Shown one piece after another: positions 5,517 to 6,453 of a DNA stretch of 6,453 nt. A program made the translations under genes and the position numbers. The notes under the pieces were generated by a model. It worked only from the letters and a program-made list of their open reading frames with translations. It was not told where the DNA came from and ran no database searches. The DNA lies in assembly GCA_937901055.1 (NCBI GenBank), contig CALCGO010000080.1, positions 1 through 6,453 of the forward strand, written 5' to 3'. Each line of letters opens with the position of its first letter. Position 1 is the stretch's first letter. This DNA comes from an uncultured Rhodobacterales bacterium (GTDB lineage Bacteria; Pseudomonadota; Alphaproteobacteria; Rhodobacterales; Rhodobacteraceae).

Positions 5517-6301
5517 CCCTCGAATGCCTCATCGGCCATGGCTTTTAACTGGTCAAACACGCCCGAGCTTCCCACAACCACGCGGCCACCGTGAGTAATC
5601 ATCTCATCGGCATCTTGAATTTCGACCCGTCCACCAGACTCATTCACAATCAACTGGCCCGCCAGACAATCCCAAGCGTTCATATGCTCTTCGACATAGC
5701 CCAACAGCCGCCCCGCCGCTACATAAGCAAGCGATAGCGCACCAGATGCATTTCTGTGATACATGCCGCCCCGATCAAAAATTATGTTCAATAATTTTTG
5801 AATGCCTTTGGTGCTCACCCGATTGGAAAAACCTGTTCCGATGGTGCCGCGGGTTAGGGATGTGTTGGCGTCACAAATGAGCGGGTTTTGATTTAAAATC
5901 GCGCCGGCACCCCGCACCGCGCTGAACATCTCTCTGTGTATGGGATCATAGATCACACCGGCTTCGGTTATTCCGTCTTTTACCAACGCAATAACTACGG
6001 TCCAGGCTGGAATCGCGTTTATGAAATTGGTTGTGCCGTCAATCGGATCAATCACCCAAGTATAGCCAGACTGGGACGCGAGGGGCGCGTGTTCTTCACC
6101 GACGATGCCGTCTTGAGGAAAGTGTTTCGATATTTCAGCGCGAACAAATGTCTCAACAGCCTTATCCGCTTCAGATACAAAATCTTGAGGGCCCTTGTCC
6201 TCAATTTCCAGGCTTCCTACACGCTGGAAAAAACCTAACGCAAAAATACCTGCCTCATTGGCAATTTCAACAGCCTTTTCAGCCCTGATTTCGATACTCA
6301 T
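5513..6301 (-). CDS. Inositol monophosphatase family protein (Mg2+-dependent phosphatase)
   Basis: This 262-aa cytoplasmic enzyme of the FIG/IMPase superfamily hydrolyses phosphate monoesters with divalent metals. Metal and catalytic motifs are complete: D45 in SEAD, E69-E70 in VGEE, DPIDGTTNF with D85, D88, G89 and T90, and W210-D211 in MNAWDCLAG. Family members act on inositol phosphates, fructose-1,6-bisphosphate, histidinol phosphate, PAP or other sugar phosphates, and the sequence does not decide between them. Length is normal. The start at 6301 (MSIEIRAEK) is chosen because GGAGAG at 6310-6315 lies 8 nt upstream. An in-frame ATG at 6403 would add 34 non-conserved residues and run through the promoter region. 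It is convergent with the importer operon, so co-regulation is not automatic, but a role in processing imported phosphosugar is plausible. Confidence 0.9.
   Translation of the reverse strand: MSIEIRAEKAVEIANEAGIFALGFFQRVGSLEIEDKGPQDFVSEADKAVETFVRAEISKHFPQDGIVGEEHAPLASQSGYTWVIDPIDGTTNFINAIPAWTVVIALVKDGITEAGVIYDPIHREMFSAVRGAGAILNQNPLICDANTSLTRGTIGTGFSNRVSTKGIQKLLNIIFDRGGMYHRNASGALSLAYVAAGRLLGYVEEHMNAWDCLAGQLIVNESGGRVEIQDADEMITHGGRVVVGSSGVFDQLKAMADEAFEG
5775..5801. repeat. Perfect 11-bp-arm inverted repeat within the IMPase coding sequence
   Basis: TCAAAAATTAT (5775-5785) and ATAATTTTTGA (5791-5801) are exact reverse complements around the 5-nt centre GTTCA. The repeat covers IMPase residues about 167-176 (IQKLLNIIFD). 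It is strongly AT-rich in an otherwise G+C-balanced gene and would form an AU hairpin in mRNA of either strand, or a symmetric protein-binding site in DNA. A regulatory role is inference; the symmetry is directly visible. Confidence 0.9.
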
Positions 6302-6309
6302 TGGTAGAT

Positions 6310-6315
6310 CTCTCC
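6310..6315 (-). promoter_or_regulatory. Ribosome binding site that fixes the IMPase start
   Basis: Read on the minus strand, GGAGAG ends 8 nt before the ATG at 6301. The upstream in-frame ATG at 6403 lacks comparable support, so this site selects the shorter 262-residue protein. Confidence 0.8.
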
Positions 6316-6371
6316 GGGTACACAATATGATGCAATTGTTAATACTAAAAATCATTAAGCGACTATTTGCA

Positions 6372-6392
6372 AAGTATTTACAAAGAATACTT
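6372..6392. promoter_or_regulatory. Inverted repeat overlapping the candidate IMPase promoter, possible operator
   Basis: AAGTATT (6372-6378) and AATACTT (6386-6392) are exact reverse complements separated by 7 nt. The element lies about 70 bp upstream of the IMPase ATG and covers the proposed -10 box. Its spacing places half-site centres 14 bp apart, plausible for a dimeric regulator. The regulator is unknown. Confidence 0.4.
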
Positions 6393-6413
6393 ACCAAGGG
6401 CATTGTCAGACAA
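6384..6413 (-). promoter_or_regulatory. Candidate promoter of the IMPase gene
   Basis: On the minus strand, TTGTCT (6408-6413) is a possible -35 and TATTCT (6384-6389) a possible -10, with an 18-nt spacer. The predicted leader is about 75 nt. The -35 lies inside the 11-bp palindrome TTGTCAGACAA (6403-6413) and the -10 inside the inverted repeat at 6372-6392. This would make a controlled promoter, but consensus matches are moderate. Confidence 0.33.
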
Positions 6414-6453
6414 ACTTGACGGGCAAGCGGCTAATCCTTAATTCTGGTTGATG

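Noticed and set aside
5489..5520. Possible terminator hairpin (AGGGC / GCCCT) at the end of the ATPase gene
   Set aside because: There are only 5 paired bases around a long loop with no T-run after it; not convincing.
6302..6403. N-terminal extension of the IMPase gene from an upstream in-frame ATG at 6403
   Set aside because: The extra 34 residues do not look like the family, no good ribosome site precedes 6403, and GGAGAG supports the start at 6301.
5936..6419. Plus-strand open frames antisense to the IMPase gene
   Set aside because: They mirror the IMPase metal-site coding region and show no recognisable protein features.
6406..6453. Fifteen open codons on the minus strand from the right edge ending in TGA, and an ATG at 6451 on the plus strand
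   Set aside because: Too short to support a gene, and the ATG has no ribosome site before it; the neighbour to the right cannot be determined.

Overview
The window reads as chromosomal DNA from a Gram-negative, probably marine, alphaproteobacterium of the Roseobacter/Rhodobacteraceae kind. The basis is the style of the proteins, the compact operon and the mid-range G+C. This is inference from protein flavour, with no rRNA or other marker gene present. No mobile element, tRNA, rRNA or CRISPR array is visible.

Layout: (1) 2-100, plus strand: a possible C-terminal fragment of a gene that enters from the left. (2) 97-801, minus strand: a HAD-family sugar-phosphate phosphatase. (3) 802-1202: a 401-bp AT-rich divergent intergenic region with candidate promoters, a perfect 15-bp palindrome and a leader hairpin. 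(4) 1203-5516, plus strand: a tight three-gene ABC importer operon encoding a periplasmic binding protein, a fused two-domain permease and an ATPase. (5) 5513-6301, minus strand: an inositol-monophosphatase-family phosphatase, convergent with the operon and overlapping it by 4 bp. (6) 6302-6453: its upstream region, with two inverted repeats and a candidate promoter.

Automatic annotation would probably call the importer 'iron(III) ABC transporter'. The binding protein lacks the adjacent-tyrosine iron site of FbpA. It carries the sequence hallmarks of AfuA, the hexose-phosphate-binding protein of the AfuABC system: MTRKSSGE, WWGGTGDPH, ANPNSSGTAYT, and an HD pair followed 23 residues later by a Glu. 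The importer is flanked on both sides by phosphatases of families that act on sugar or polyol phosphates. The working model is a phosphosugar scavenging locus: AfuA captures a phosphorylated sugar in the periplasm, AfuB/AfuC import it intact, and the HAD and IMPase enzymes could remove or handle the phosphate. The link between importer and phosphatases is inferred from neighbourhood only, because they lie in separate transcription units.

Notable non-coding or structural signals are the palindrome ATAACCTCAGGTTAT with a repeated half-site upstream of the operon, palindromic stop-codon overlaps (TTAA and CTAG) at both convergent junctions, a perfect 11-bp-arm inverted repeat inside the IMPase coding sequence, and an inverted repeat over the candidate IMPase promoter.
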